Shown in pieces: positions 5,684-13,725 of a DNA stretch of 16,217 nucleotides. The stretch is from Lentimicrobiaceae bacterium. GTDB lineage: Bacteria > Bacteroidota > Bacteroidia > Bacteroidales > WCHB1-69. Made by a program: the position numbers and the translations under genes. The stretch is taken from NCBI GenBank assembly GCA_009787675.1, contig WQSU01000017.1:1-16217 (forward strand), given 5' to 3'. Under the pieces are notes generated by a model that saw nothing but the letters and a program-made list of their open reading frames with translations, made no database searches and was not told where the DNA came from. Position 1 is the stretch's first letter, and each line of letters begins with the position of its first letter.

Positions 5684-7786
5684 TTAATCAATGATAATTT
5701 TAGATGTAGATATGCCGGTGGGGGTAACCAATTGCAAGAAATAAAAGCCCTTAGAAAGATGTGTAACGGGAATCTGCATTTCGAACCTGTCGCTCGTATA
5801 ATCAATGACAGTGGCATATACTTCTTTACCGGCAAGGTCAAAAATACGGCAAGAGATAGATTGGTTGGTCAACTCGGAAGAAAAAGAAAGGTTTATAAAA
5901 TCGGACGCAGGATTAGGGTAAATGGTGAGGTTGTCTAATAACGAATGGTCATTTACCCCTAATAATGAATAATATTGAAACTTAAAGCCGTTACCTTCCT
6001 GAAAATTATCCGTAATAAATCTTAGTTGAATTTTTGAGAAAGGGATATGCAACACTTCGCCCTTGGTGGGAGGGGTATATCTGTCGAAACGTCTCCACAA
6101 ATGGGGAGGAGATTTCGTTGCATCATACACATCCACAAAATCTCCCAATTTGAGGTCAAACTCATGAAATAGCCCATAAAATCCATTGCCGTTTGGAGGT
6201 GTAATATTCCATGTACAAGATACCCAAGGGGTATAGTCTTCCCCTTGGGCAGATCCATCTGTAATATATCCGGATGCAGCCGACAAATAGCTTGTCATAT
6301 CACATTTTTGTTGTGGTTTATTGGCGGTATAGCTTATCAAAAAGCCCAAATGTGTAGCATTTTCAAAAGCAGGATTGTTAGAAGTGAAGGTAATGAGTAC
6401 ACTATCGGCAACTACAGTAATAGTTTTTTCGGGTTTCGTTGTGCCTGAGTAGGTTGCGGCGACACCCGATGATTTAGTACTTCCATTATAGATCGTAATC
6501 ACGTCAACCCCTTCTTCTGTATCTAATCTAGAGAAAGAAAAACTATACTGTTTGGCGCCGGAAGCAGCAATCATCCACGAGCAGTCGGGATTGCTTTGGT
6601 AAGGCATATTCGTAGAGCCATTGGTAATATAGCCTTGAAATGCAGTTTGTCGTTTTCCTTGTTGACACTGTACGGGGTAATTTGTAGCAGGTTTAAGATT
6701 TAAAAATGCGGTGGCACCTGAGGGAAAAGATTGCTCTTTCAGTAAAAAATAGCCATCTGAAAACCCGCCCCAACCCCAGTTAAAATGAAATTTGCTGTCT
6801 ATGCCGCCCGGAACAGTATCAATAGTAAACTCATAATATCCATCTACTAAATAAGCATGCCCGCTTTCACTATTAGCTCCGCTCATGAGAATTGGTTGAA
6901 GTAAATCCAGTTCACTCTTCAGTACACCGGGTTTATTTCCATCTCCTATTGAATATTGTGTGTAATAAAAATAGTCGTATAAGGCTTGTGTAACTTTTTC
7001 TGTCTGTGTGCCTGAGCCTGTGACCCCATAGCCCATGTCGCAGGAAACGCCCAAATGATAGGTTAATTTTGCAATCTCATTGGTATAGGCGGTGGCAAAA
7101 TCACTCATGGCATCCCAATGATAGTTGTGTTGAGAGAAAAAAACCGTTTGAATGGGATAGGATGACGGTTTATAAGACTTTCCACTTCTTCCTGTTTCAG
7201 GGTGTCTGTAATAGTTCATTAATTGGGCGGCTGCCAAAGCCACACAGCCGTTATAAGTTCTATAATCATTGAATGGACCGGCTTTTACATCCCATGGACA
7301 GTAGGTATTATAAAATTTATCTTGATTCCAGCGCGATGTAACTAAAACAGGAACTTCTCTTAAAATGACAGTTTTTGAAACAAATATTTCCTGTAAATAA
7401 TAGTTCCATTGTTTGGTAACAAGCACGTCAGGTGTATTTTTTGATTTTTCTTCCAGCAAAATCGCGTTAGAAAAAGAATCGAAATAGTGTTGAATTGCCA
7501 GATGCCATTGGAACTCATTCTCAAAAGAGTAACCGATAACAGGGGTAGCAAATTCTGAAGCCGCTACAATAACAAAACCCTCTTTATTGCCAAGATTCAT
7601 GATATAAAAAATAGGCTTTCCCTCTTTAACAACAACTTCCTGTAGTGAAATATGGGAAAGAGAACTGTTTTGATCTATCTTTTTTTCTTGTAGAAAATTT
7701 TGCGCTACTAATAAAGCCTGTTCTTCATTAATGGCATGGGTATTAAGAAATATGCAACTAAACAGGAATAAAAATATTCTTTTCAT
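5684..7786 (-). CDS. Secreted C10 (streptopain-like) cysteine peptidase with two CUB domains and T9SS sorting tail
   Basis: A 700-residue secreted peptidase. Order of parts: signal peptide (about 1-18, MKRIFLFLFSCIFLNTHA); streptopain-type prodomain (about 19-145, NEEQALLVAQNFL... GFVIVAASEFATPVIGYS); C10 catalytic domain (about 150-365) with Cys181 in NGCVALAAAQLMNYY, His310 in SGHAYLVDGYY and the FNWGWGG...DGYF block (335-346); two CUB-like domains (about 374-488 and 495-606), each starting near a Cys and the phrase GYIT[ND]GS and containing D(V/F)-(I/V)-Y; and a C-terminal T9SS type A sorting domain (618-700, LTIYPNPASDFINL ... SKGFYFLQL). The start at 7786 is chosen over an in-frame start 11 codons earlier because it opens the signal peptide. 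It begins 4 nt after the M28-like gene ends. Probably an extracellular or cell-surface protease; CUB domains may bind glycans or proteins. The fold assignment of the CUB regions is by eye. Confidence 0.9.
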   Translation of the reverse strand: MKRIFLFLFSCIFLNTHAINEEQALLVAQNFLQEKKIDQNSSLSHISLQEVVVKEGKPIFYIMNLGNKEGFVIVAASEFATPVIGYSFENEFQWHLAIQHYFDSFSNAILLEEKSKNTPDVLVTKQWNYYLQEIFVSKTVILREVPVLVTSRWNQDKFYNTYCPWDVKAGPFNDYRTYNGCVALAAAQLMNYYRHPETGRSGKSYKPSSYPIQTVFFSQHNYHWDAMSDFATAYTNEIAKLTYHLGVSCDMGYGVTGSGTQTEKVTQALYDYFYYTQYSIGDGNKPGVLKSELDLLQPILMSGANSESGHAYLVDGYYEFTIDTVPGGIDSKFHFNWGWGGFSDGYFLLKEQSFPSGATAFLNLKPATNYPVQCQQGKRQTAFQGYITNGSTNMPYQSNPDCSWMIAASGAKQYSFSFSRLDTEEGVDVITIYNGSTKSSGVAATYSGTTKPEKTITVVADSVLITFTSNNPAFENATHLGFLISYTANKPQQKCDMTSYLSAASGYITDGSAQGEDYTPWVSCTWNITPPNGNGFYGLFHEFDLKLGDFVDVYDATKSPPHLWRRFDRYTPPTKGEVLHIPFSKIQLRFITDNFQEGNGFKFQYYSLLGVNDHSLLDNLTIYPNPASDFINLSFSSELTNQSISCRIFDLAGKEVYATVIDYTSDRFEMQIPVTHLSKGFYFLQLVTPTGISTSKIIID

Positions 7787-7790
7787 AATT

Positions 7791-8771
7791 TTATTGTTTG
7801 ATGATTTTTTTGTTAACAATTCCGTTATTCGTATGGATACGCATAAAATAGATACCAGATTTGTAGGTATTTAAACTAATCACATTTTGTTGAGACATAA
7901 TATTTCGTATCGATTCAATTAATCTTCCTGACATGTCATACATATCAATTTGATGAATTTTGATTGCGTTATCATTGTGCACTCTAATCACTTCTGTTGC
8001 AGGGTTAGGGAATACGTTAATGCGGTGCGCCTCATTTTTCGCCTCATTCACAGCTACCTCCGGAGTGAAAACAATAGCAGAATAATCTGCGAGTAAAACA
8101 AAATTCATTCTGGCAATTTCCTGGCAGTATTCAAAGTTCAAATATTCAATTAAGTCATTAACAGAGTGATAGTTCGGTGAGAAAGTGTGCTCAATAGCAA
8201 AATTCGCTTTGAAATTGTTGCAATAATAAGACCAACTATCGCTATTTCTCCTACCTTCGTTTTCATTACCGTTGGGTATGTAAGGTATTACAGTAGTATA
8301 ATTTATCAAAGCCTGCTCAGCTTTTTCCCTAACATCCAATGAATTTTCATACCAACGCAAGGTAACCTTCCATTCCGTATCTTTTGGCTGTGTTCCTACC
8401 ATATCATTATTTAACATCACAATAACATTTTCATTGGCAGCTTTTCGTTTTTGAGCATCATAATAGGAACCTAATAATCCTATTTCTTCTGCATCATATC
8501 CCATAAAATCAATATTATAGTATGGTTTTAAGTTATTTTCGTAAATAATTCGTACCATTTCAATCATGATGGCACAACCAGTGGCGTTGTCGTCTGCCCC
8601 TGACTTTGTACATAATCTGGATTCAAAATTCTGCAAATCTTGTACAGTTCGTTTCAGGCTATCTTTGTTAATGAAATTTAATATATTGCGTAAATTTTCA
8701 TCGGACGTTTGAGCGGAAGCCATGCCGGTGGTTAATAAACAAATGGATAAGATAATAAGCATTTTTTTCAT
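7791..8771 (-). CDS. M28-family-like peptidase with T9SS sorting tail, lacking the first zinc ligand
   Basis: A 326-residue exported protein: signal peptide (MKKMLIILSICLLTTGMASAQ), an M28 aminopeptidase-like core (about 40-235) and a T9SS type A sorting domain (about 249-326, INVFPNPATEVIRV ... SGIYFMRI). Recognisable M28 ligands are Asp60/61 in SGADDNATG, Glu95-Glu96 in DAEEIGLLGS, Asp123 in NNDMVG and His202 in YHSVND. Their spacing (about 36, 27, 79) agrees with Aeromonas aminopeptidase. What is missing is the stretch before SGADDN that normally carries H-x-D and the first zinc histidine: RLCTK runs straight into SGADDN, about 70-80 residues short, with no His in the preceding 20 residues. 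The frame is intact, so the protein is made but may be inactive or bind one metal. Start: ATG at 8771, not the TTG two codons earlier. First gene of the block. Confidence 0.85.
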   Translation of the reverse strand: MKKMLIILSICLLTTGMASAQTSDENLRNILNFINKDSLKRTVQDLQNFESRLCTKSGADDNATGCAIMIEMVRIIYENNLKPYYNIDFMGYDAEEIGLLGSYYDAQKRKAANENVIVMLNNDMVGTQPKDTEWKVTLRWYENSLDVREKAEQALINYTTVIPYIPNGNENEGRRNSDSWSYYCNNFKANFAIEHTFSPNYHSVNDLIEYLNFEYCQEIARMNFVLLADYSAIVFTPEVAVNEAKNEAHRINVFPNPATEVIRVHNDNAIKIHQIDMYDMSGRLIESIRNIMSQQNVISLNTYKSGIYFMRIHTNNGIVNKKIIKQ

Positions 8772-8883
8772 GGACAAGCTAATAAAATTTAAAAAATATT
8801 ATCTAATGAATATTTAAAAATAATATATAAATAAATCATAATCACAAAAATATAAATATTATTCATCGTTTTTTAGAACTGCG

Positions 8884-8913
8884 CAAACGTATTCATTTTT
8901 TTGAAATAAACAA
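8884..8913 (-). promoter_or_regulatory. Probable promoter of the M28-C10-pgi-aroQ block
   Basis: On the minus strand a -7 element TACGTTTG (8891-8884) is preceded by TTG (8913-8911) with a 19-nt spacer, a close match to the Bacteroidota consensus TTTG-N19-21-TAnnTTTG. It would give a leader of about 105 nt, all very AT-rich, before the M28-like ATG. Confidence 0.6.
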
Positions 8914-8939
8914 GATATTTATTAATATCAAAAAAAACA

Positions 8940-8947
8940 TATTTTTG
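8940..8947 (+). promoter_or_regulatory. -7 element upstream of tRNA-His
   Basis: TATTTTTG fits TAnnTTTG and lies 13 nt before the mature 5' end of the tRNA, so transcription would begin a few nucleotides before it. No clear TTTG stands at the -33 position. Confidence 0.5.
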
Positions 8948-8960
8948 CCGCCCTTTATAT

Positions 8961-9035
8961 GGCGATCTTAGCTCAGCTGGTTAGAGTGCCGGATTGTGGT
9001 TCCGAAGGTCGTGGGTTCGAATCCCATAGGTCGCC
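8961..9035 (+). tRNA. tRNA-His (anticodon GTG)
   Basis: Folds as a complete cloverleaf. The acceptor stem GCGATCT pairs with AGGTCGC, and an encoded extra G at position -1 faces C73, the hallmark of tRNA-His. The D stem is GCTC/GAGT, the anticodon loop TTGTGGT carries GTG, and the T arm is GTGGG-TTCGAAT-CCCAT. The anticodon stem has four pairs plus a C27-A43 mismatch at its base. CCA is not encoded in full (C73 is followed by CAAA), so it must be added by the nucleotidyltransferase. Confidence 0.96.
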
Positions 9036-9143
9036 CAAAATTCTCGAAAAACAATTTAAACCAATGGTTTACGAAAGTAGGCTGTTGGTTTTGTGTTAAT
9101 GTCAGGTGAAAAGCGGCTGAATTATTTTTATATTTGGTATTAG

Positions 9144-9173
9144 AGGATTTTTGCTAAACCAAAACTCCTTTTT
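9144..9173 (+). terminator. Possible intrinsic terminator between tRNA-His and htrA
   Basis: AGGATTTTTG and CAAAACTCCT form a 10-bp stem with one T-C mismatch and a 6-nt loop, followed by a T run on the plus strand. It would end tRNA transcription about 110 nt after the tRNA and overlaps the htrA stop codon on the other strand, where the hairpin lacks a T tail. The stem is AT-rich in its upper half. Confidence 0.4.
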
Positions 9174-10647
9174 ACTCATTAACATCCACTGCATAATACA
9201 CCACCTGTCCATTGGGATATGCTCCAGCAAGAAGCAATACGCGCTCTTCATCATCGCCATATTTCACCTGTTGAAAGGCTTCCGTTAGATCCTCTTCGGA
9301 GTTAATAATCATTTTATTTGCTTTAATAAGAATATACCCTTTTTGAACACCGGCTTTGGCAAAACGTCCCGATTTTTCTACAGAAACTACTTCCAACCCG
9401 CCGTTAATTCCAAATTTATATTTCGTATTGTTGCTAATAGGTTTGAATTTCGCGCCCAAGATGTCCAAATTAACAGCTTTTACTACGTTTGTATTTCCGG
9501 ACCTGTTGCGCAATTCAACCTGAAAATCAAGTTCTTTTCCATTTCTTAGTACACCTATATGTATGATATTGCCCGGCCGGTAGCGTCCAATCTGCTCTTG
9601 GAGCTCTGCCATAGATTTTATCTTAACACGTTCAATAGTAATAATAATGTCTTCCGCTTTTATACCTGCCATTTTAGCAGCTCCGTTTTCCATTACGTCT
9701 GCTACATATACGCCTTCCAAGGTAGTTAATCTTTTCTCTTTCGCAAACTCATCGTTAATGTCTCTTGAGTGAATGCCCAGCACTGCGCGTTGCACTACAC
9801 CAAACTCCCTCAAGTCATCTACCACTTTTTTCACAATACTTACTGGAATTGCAAAAGAATAGCCAACAAATTGTCCTGTTTGTGAAGCAATGGCTGTGTT
9901 TATGCCCATCAATTCTCCTTTTGTGTTTACAAGGGCGCCGCCACTATTTCCTGGATTTACGGCAGCATCGGTCTGAATAAAGGACTCTATCTTTAATTCT
10001 GCACTTAGGATATTGATATTTCTTGCCTTGGCGCTGACAATTCCGGCGGTAACCGTAGAAGTTAAATTAAACGGATTACCCACTGCCAACACCCACTCAC
10101 CTATTTTCAACTCATCGGAATTTCCAAAGGGCATGGGTATCAAGTCTGTAGCTTCTATTTTCAGCAATGCAATATCGGTAGTAGGATCTGAACCTATTAC
10201 CTCCGCTTTAAAAGTGCGTTTGTCATTCAATGTTACTTCAATAGAAGAGGCTTTGTCTATTACATGGTTGTTTGTTACAATGTAACCGTCATGCGACAAA
10301 ATGACACCACTGCCTGCACCACCTGGCTGCTCCTGAGGGTCATCATAACGACGCGGATTTTGCGGACGACCAAAGAAAAATTCAAATAATGGGTCAGAAA
10401 AGCTATCAAAACCTTGTTGAACAGGTACTTTGTACTTGGTCTTTACATGTACAACAGAGTTTACCGACCGTTCAGCGGCATGAGTAAAATCAACAGGATT
10501 GGATTGTTCAAGAGATTCCGTTATCAAACTGTTGGTTGGCAATTGCTTTTCTGATACCGTTCTATCAGTGGCAGAAGTGGCTAAGGTGGTTACAAATAAA
10601 ATCCCTGCAAAAAAAAGGATACTCCAGATTAATTTTATTTTTTTCAT
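9172..10647 (-). CDS. HtrA/DegP-family periplasmic serine protease
   Basis: A 491-residue quality-control protease of the periplasm that degrades or refolds damaged envelope proteins. An N-terminal hydrophobic segment (about 5-26, IWSILFFAGILFVTTLATSA) is a signal peptide or anchor. The trypsin-like domain carries the triad His128 (VTNNHVID), Asp158 (TTDIALLKIE) and Ser235 (NPGNSGGALVN). The residues 73-112, rich in Phe, Pro, Arg and Gly (FFGRPQNPRRYDDP), correspond to the LA-type loop of DegP/DegQ. Two PDZ domains follow (about 283-380 and 392-490). It is of the Deg/Do type; E. coli-style DegP versus DegQ cannot be decided from sequence alone. It stands alone, divergent from the GH3 fusion gene. 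On the minus strand a TAATTTTTG (10688-10680) resembles a -7 element with one extra T; the T14 tract lies just upstream of it. Confidence 0.95.
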   Translation of the reverse strand: MKKIKLIWSILFFAGILFVTTLATSATDRTVSEKQLPTNSLITESLEQSNPVDFTHAAERSVNSVVHVKTKYKVPVQQGFDSFSDPLFEFFFGRPQNPRRYDDPQEQPGGAGSGVILSHDGYIVTNNHVIDKASSIEVTLNDKRTFKAEVIGSDPTTDIALLKIEATDLIPMPFGNSDELKIGEWVLAVGNPFNLTSTVTAGIVSAKARNINILSAELKIESFIQTDAAVNPGNSGGALVNTKGELMGINTAIASQTGQFVGYSFAIPVSIVKKVVDDLREFGVVQRAVLGIHSRDINDEFAKEKRLTTLEGVYVADVMENGAAKMAGIKAEDIIITIERVKIKSMAELQEQIGRYRPGNIIHIGVLRNGKELDFQVELRNRSGNTNVVKAVNLDILGAKFKPISNNTKYKFGINGGLEVVSVEKSGRFAKAGVQKGYILIKANKMIINSEEDLTEAFQQVKYGDDEERVLLLAGAYPNGQVVYYAVDVNE

Positions 10648-10693
10648 AATGTAGAATAATTTTAGAGGTTTGTTTTAAGCAAAAATTATACCA

Positions 10694-10707
10694 TTTTTTT
10701 TTTTTTT
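10694..10707. repeat. Homopolymer tract of 14 T in a divergent promoter region
   Basis: An uninterrupted run of 14 T lies in the 95-bp region between the divergent htrA and GH3 fusion genes, about 46 nt from the htrA start and 35 nt from the GH3 start. It is immediately followed by the inverted repeat CGTTA-A-TAACG. Such a tract can act as an upstream element or change length by slippage. Confidence 0.7.
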
Positions 10708-10742
10708 CGTTAATAACGTTTATAATAATTACCTAAATTATA

Positions 10743-13649
10743 ATGAAAATGCGTTTTAAATCTCTATTCACTTTCTTAAGTTTTCTTTTAATTTTTACAA
10801 AAACAGTTGATTCTCAGGAAATTAATTTTAATAGAGAATACAGTTGGGCTGCACAGCAACTTCAAAAAATGACATTGGAGGAAAAGATTGCGCAACTCAT
10901 CTTTATTCGTATCCATTCTAACAAAGATGTGCAATATAATGCTCAAAAAATTAAAGAGATTGAGAAATTTCAACCCGGAGGGGTCTGTTTTTTTCAGGGG
11001 GGACCCGTGCGTGAAATTAATTTGACTAACCAAATTCAAGCTGTGAGTAAAATACCGCTCTTAGTTTCTATGGATGCAGAATGGGGTGTTGCCATGCGCT
11101 TAGACAGTGTACCTGCTTTTCCCCGACAAATGACCTTAGGTGCGCTGCCTGCAGAACACAACGAACTGATTTACCAAATGGGCGCCGAAGTGGCAGACCA
11201 ATGTAAACGGCTGGGCATCCACCTCAACTACGCCCCCTGCGCGGATGTGAATAATAATGCTAAAAACCCTGTCATTAACAGTCGCTCCTTTGGAGAAAAC
11301 AGAGAAGTAGTATTGGAAAAAGCGATGAACTATCTGCGTGGTATGCAAGAGAACGGCGTAATTGCCTGTGCCAAACATTTTCCGGGACATGGCGACACGG
11401 AAACCGATTCGCACTACGGTTTGCCCGTCATCAAAAAAACAAAACAAGAACTCTGGGAAACAGAACTTTATCCATTTCAAAAAATGATTGACAACGGATG
11501 TGAGATGATTATGGTTTCTCATTTGAATATTCCTGCGTTAGACAACACCTCAGGCGCTATCGCCACAACATCCTATAAAATAGTTACCGAGTTGCTTCGT
11601 AACGAGATGGGCTTTGACGGCATCATCATCACTGACGGCATGGAAATGGACGGATTACGAAAAACCTACCCCAAGGGCGCTGACGCCGAAATTAAATGCC
11701 TGCAAGCAGGTGTTGATATATTGCTGCTTCCCAATGAATTAAGTGTCATTATTCCTCTAATAAAAAAAGCCGTAGAATCCGGCGAAATTTCAGAAAAAAG
11801 TATTGATGAAAAATGTTTGAAAGTATTGCAACTGAAAGAGAAATGGGGCATAACCACTTTTCAACCACTAAATGCTTCTAACATAGTGGAAAATTTGAAT
11901 GATAAAAAGGTAATCGATTTAATTAAGAAATTGGAAACAAAAGCATTAACATTAATAAAAAATGAAAAAGATATTTTGCCTTTACAAGGAAATGAAAAAA
12001 CATGCTTGTTATTTCTTGGTGATAGTGAAAATGAATTATTTACAAAAAAAATAAGTTCGGAATTTGGTTTGCCGTTTGTGAAGATTGATAAACAGATAAA
12101 AAAGGAAGAGATTTCGCTATCGTTAGCCAAATTTTCCAAAGACAGCCATATTATTGTGGTTTATCTCAGCACCAATCAATCACCTGCTAAAAATTACGGC
12201 ATTACGCAAGAATCAATAGCTTTTTTAGAAGCGTTGGGAAAATCAAAAGAAATGACGCTACTGCTGTTTGGCAACCCCTACGCTTTGGCACACTTTAAAT
12301 CATTGAACCCATTTAATGCAATACTTGTGGGGTACCAGCGCACGGAACACAGTCTCCGCGCCGCCCTGCAAGCTGTTTTTGGTCAAATTCCTTTTGAAGG
12401 GTTTTTGCCCGTTTCCGTGTTGGAATACAAAGCGCAAACCAATGCTAATACTGTGAAACAGATTGAGAAAGTTGAAAAATCTCTACTGCCCGAAAAACAG
12501 TGCAAAGAGATTGACGACATGATTGAAAAAGGGATCAGAGAAAAAGTATTTCCCGGATGTCAGGTGTTCGTGTCAAAAAATGGTAATCCATTATTTGTAA
12601 AAAATTATGGAACAACGGATTATATTGAAAAAAATCGCGTAACCAATCACACGATTTATGATGTGGCATCTATTACCAAACCCTTGGCTACCACATTAGC
12701 ACTCATGAAATTGTATGATGAAGGAAAATTTTCACTTAAAGATACCATAGGAAAATACCTCACATGGTTGGTGGGAAGCAACAAAAGCAAACTGCGTATT
12801 GAAGAGTTGCTTACGCACACCTCAGGACTACAAGCTTTTATCCCTTTTTACAAAAACCTGCTACCCGATTCAATACGCTCTAAATATCTCAATGCATTTA
12901 AAAATGAAACTTTTAACATTCCAGTAGCCCATCAATTATTTTTAAATCATGAATTCCAAGACAGTATTAAAAAAATAATTTACGACAGTGATTTAAAACC
13001 AAAAAAATATTTATACAGCGATTTAGGATTTTTGTTTTTAAAAGAGATGGTGGAAGTCATCACCCAAAAATCATGTGAAGCATACATCTATTCAGAATTT
13101 TATGAGCTATTGGAATTGAAAGACACCTATATAAATCCTGCATTAAAAGGCGTTGATTTAATGAAAATTGCCCCAACCGAAAATGACACGTTGTTTCGGA
13201 AACAATTGATTAAGGGCTACGTTCACGACCAAACCTCAGCTCTGTTGGGTGGTTTTGCGGGCAACGCCGGTTTATTTTCCACAGCGCAAGACCTTTCGGT
13301 CATTATAGAGATGTTGATGCACAAAGGCGTTTCTAAAGGCAAGCGTTACCTCAGTGAAAAAACGGTGCAACTGTTTACTTCCCCTTATGCTTGTAATGGA
13401 AGTAAACGCCGATCCTTAGGCTTTGACACCCCCTCTGCCGAAAAATCATCGGACATTTTACCGCAAAAAGCAAGTCCAACTACATTTGGACATCAAGGCT
13501 TTACGGGCACTGTATTTTGGTGCGACCCAAAAGAGGGATTGATTTACATTTTTCTATCCAACCGAGTGTATCCGAATGTAGAGCCTAATCTACTTTCCAG
13601 AAGCAAAATACGGTTGCTGGTGCATGAGAAGGTTTATGAGGGGTTGTAG
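10743..13649 (+). CDS. GH3 beta-N-acetylhexosaminidase fused to a serine beta-lactamase-family domain
   Basis: A 968-residue exported protein with a signal peptide (about 1-24, LFTFLSFLLIFTKTVDS). Residues about 33-370 form a NagZ-like GH3 domain: KHFPGHGDT at 211-219 holds the His dyad typical of beta-N-acetylglucosaminidases, and ITDGMEM contains the likely nucleophile Asp298. Residues about 395-565 resemble the GH3 C-terminal alpha/beta sandwich. Residues about 585-965 form a class C beta-lactamase/DD-peptidase-like domain: Ser643-x-x-Lys646 in VASITKPLA, Tyr758-Ser-Asp760 as the YxN-type motif, and HQGFTGT (917-923) in place of KTG. NagZ-type enzymes remove GlcNAc from muropeptides, and the second domain may act on peptide or ester bonds, so peptidoglycan recycling or turnover is likely. 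The substrate of the second domain is not known. This fusion is familiar in Bacteroidota. An alternative ATG two codons later would change little. Confidence 0.93.
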   Translation: MKMRFKSLFTFLSFLLIFTKTVDSQEINFNREYSWAAQQLQKMTLEEKIAQLIFIRIHSNKDVQYNAQKIKEIEKFQPGGVCFFQGGPVREINLTNQIQAVSKIPLLVSMDAEWGVAMRLDSVPAFPRQMTLGALPAEHNELIYQMGAEVADQCKRLGIHLNYAPCADVNNNAKNPVINSRSFGENREVVLEKAMNYLRGMQENGVIACAKHFPGHGDTETDSHYGLPVIKKTKQELWETELYPFQKMIDNGCEMIMVSHLNIPALDNTSGAIATTSYKIVTELLRNEMGFDGIIITDGMEMDGLRKTYPKGADAEIKCLQAGVDILLLPNELSVIIPLIKKAVESGEISEKSIDEKCLKVLQLKEKWGITTFQPLNASNIVENLNDKKVIDLIKKLETKALTLIKNEKDILPLQGNEKTCLLFLGDSENELFTKKISSEFGLPFVKIDKQIKKEEISLSLAKFSKDSHIIVVYLSTNQSPAKNYGITQESIAFLEALGKSKEMTLLLFGNPYALAHFKSLNPFNAILVGYQRTEHSLRAALQAVFGQIPFEGFLPVSVLEYKAQTNANTVKQIEKVEKSLLPEKQCKEIDDMIEKGIREKVFPGCQVFVSKNGNPLFVKNYGTTDYIEKNRVTNHTIYDVASITKPLATTLALMKLYDEGKFSLKDTIGKYLTWLVGSNKSKLRIEELLTHTSGLQAFIPFYKNLLPDSIRSKYLNAFKNETFNIPVAHQLFLNHEFQDSIKKIIYDSDLKPKKYLYSDLGFLFLKEMVEVITQKSCEAYIYSEFYELLELKDTYINPALKGVDLMKIAPTENDTLFRKQLIKGYVHDQTSALLGGFAGNAGLFSTAQDLSVIIEMLMHKGVSKGKRYLSEKTVQLFTSPYACNGSKRRSLGFDTPSAEKSSDILPQKASPTTFGHQGFTGTVFWCDPKEGLIYIFLSNRVYPNVEPNLLSRSKIRLLVHEKVYEGL

Positions 13650-13725
13650 GATTGGGATAACATCATGTGTCAGGTGTAAATAGTTAGAAAGTTTGATTGG
13701 AATTTGAATATCAAAAGAATGGAAC

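Noticed and set aside
5680..5841. N-terminal extension of Pgi by 54 residues to an upstream in-frame start
   Set aside because: The extension overlaps the end of the C10 gene, has no resemblance to Pgi, and the ATG at 5679 gives the normal family length.
5669..5938. Antisense open frame over the C10 sorting domain and pgi start
   Set aside because: No family features; it is the mirror of a well-supported coding region. Other antisense frames such as 4834-5130, 11136-11522 and 10013-10285 are rejected for the same reason.
7791..8771. Frameshift as the explanation for the short M28 protein
   Set aside because: The residues on both sides of the missing segment are in one frame and no leftover M28 sequence is found in other frames nearby; the loss is an in-frame deletion.
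9057..9071. Inverted repeat TAAACC-AAT-GGTTTA after tRNA-His
   Set aside because: No T run follows it; the hairpin at 9144-9173 is a better terminator candidate.
13650..13725. Possible terminator between GH3 fusion and DjlA-like gene (TTTGAT ... ATCAAA)
   Set aside because: The stem is 6 bp with a 12-nt loop and no T tract. A single octad-like GGTGTAAA at 13673-13680 is too short to count as an array.
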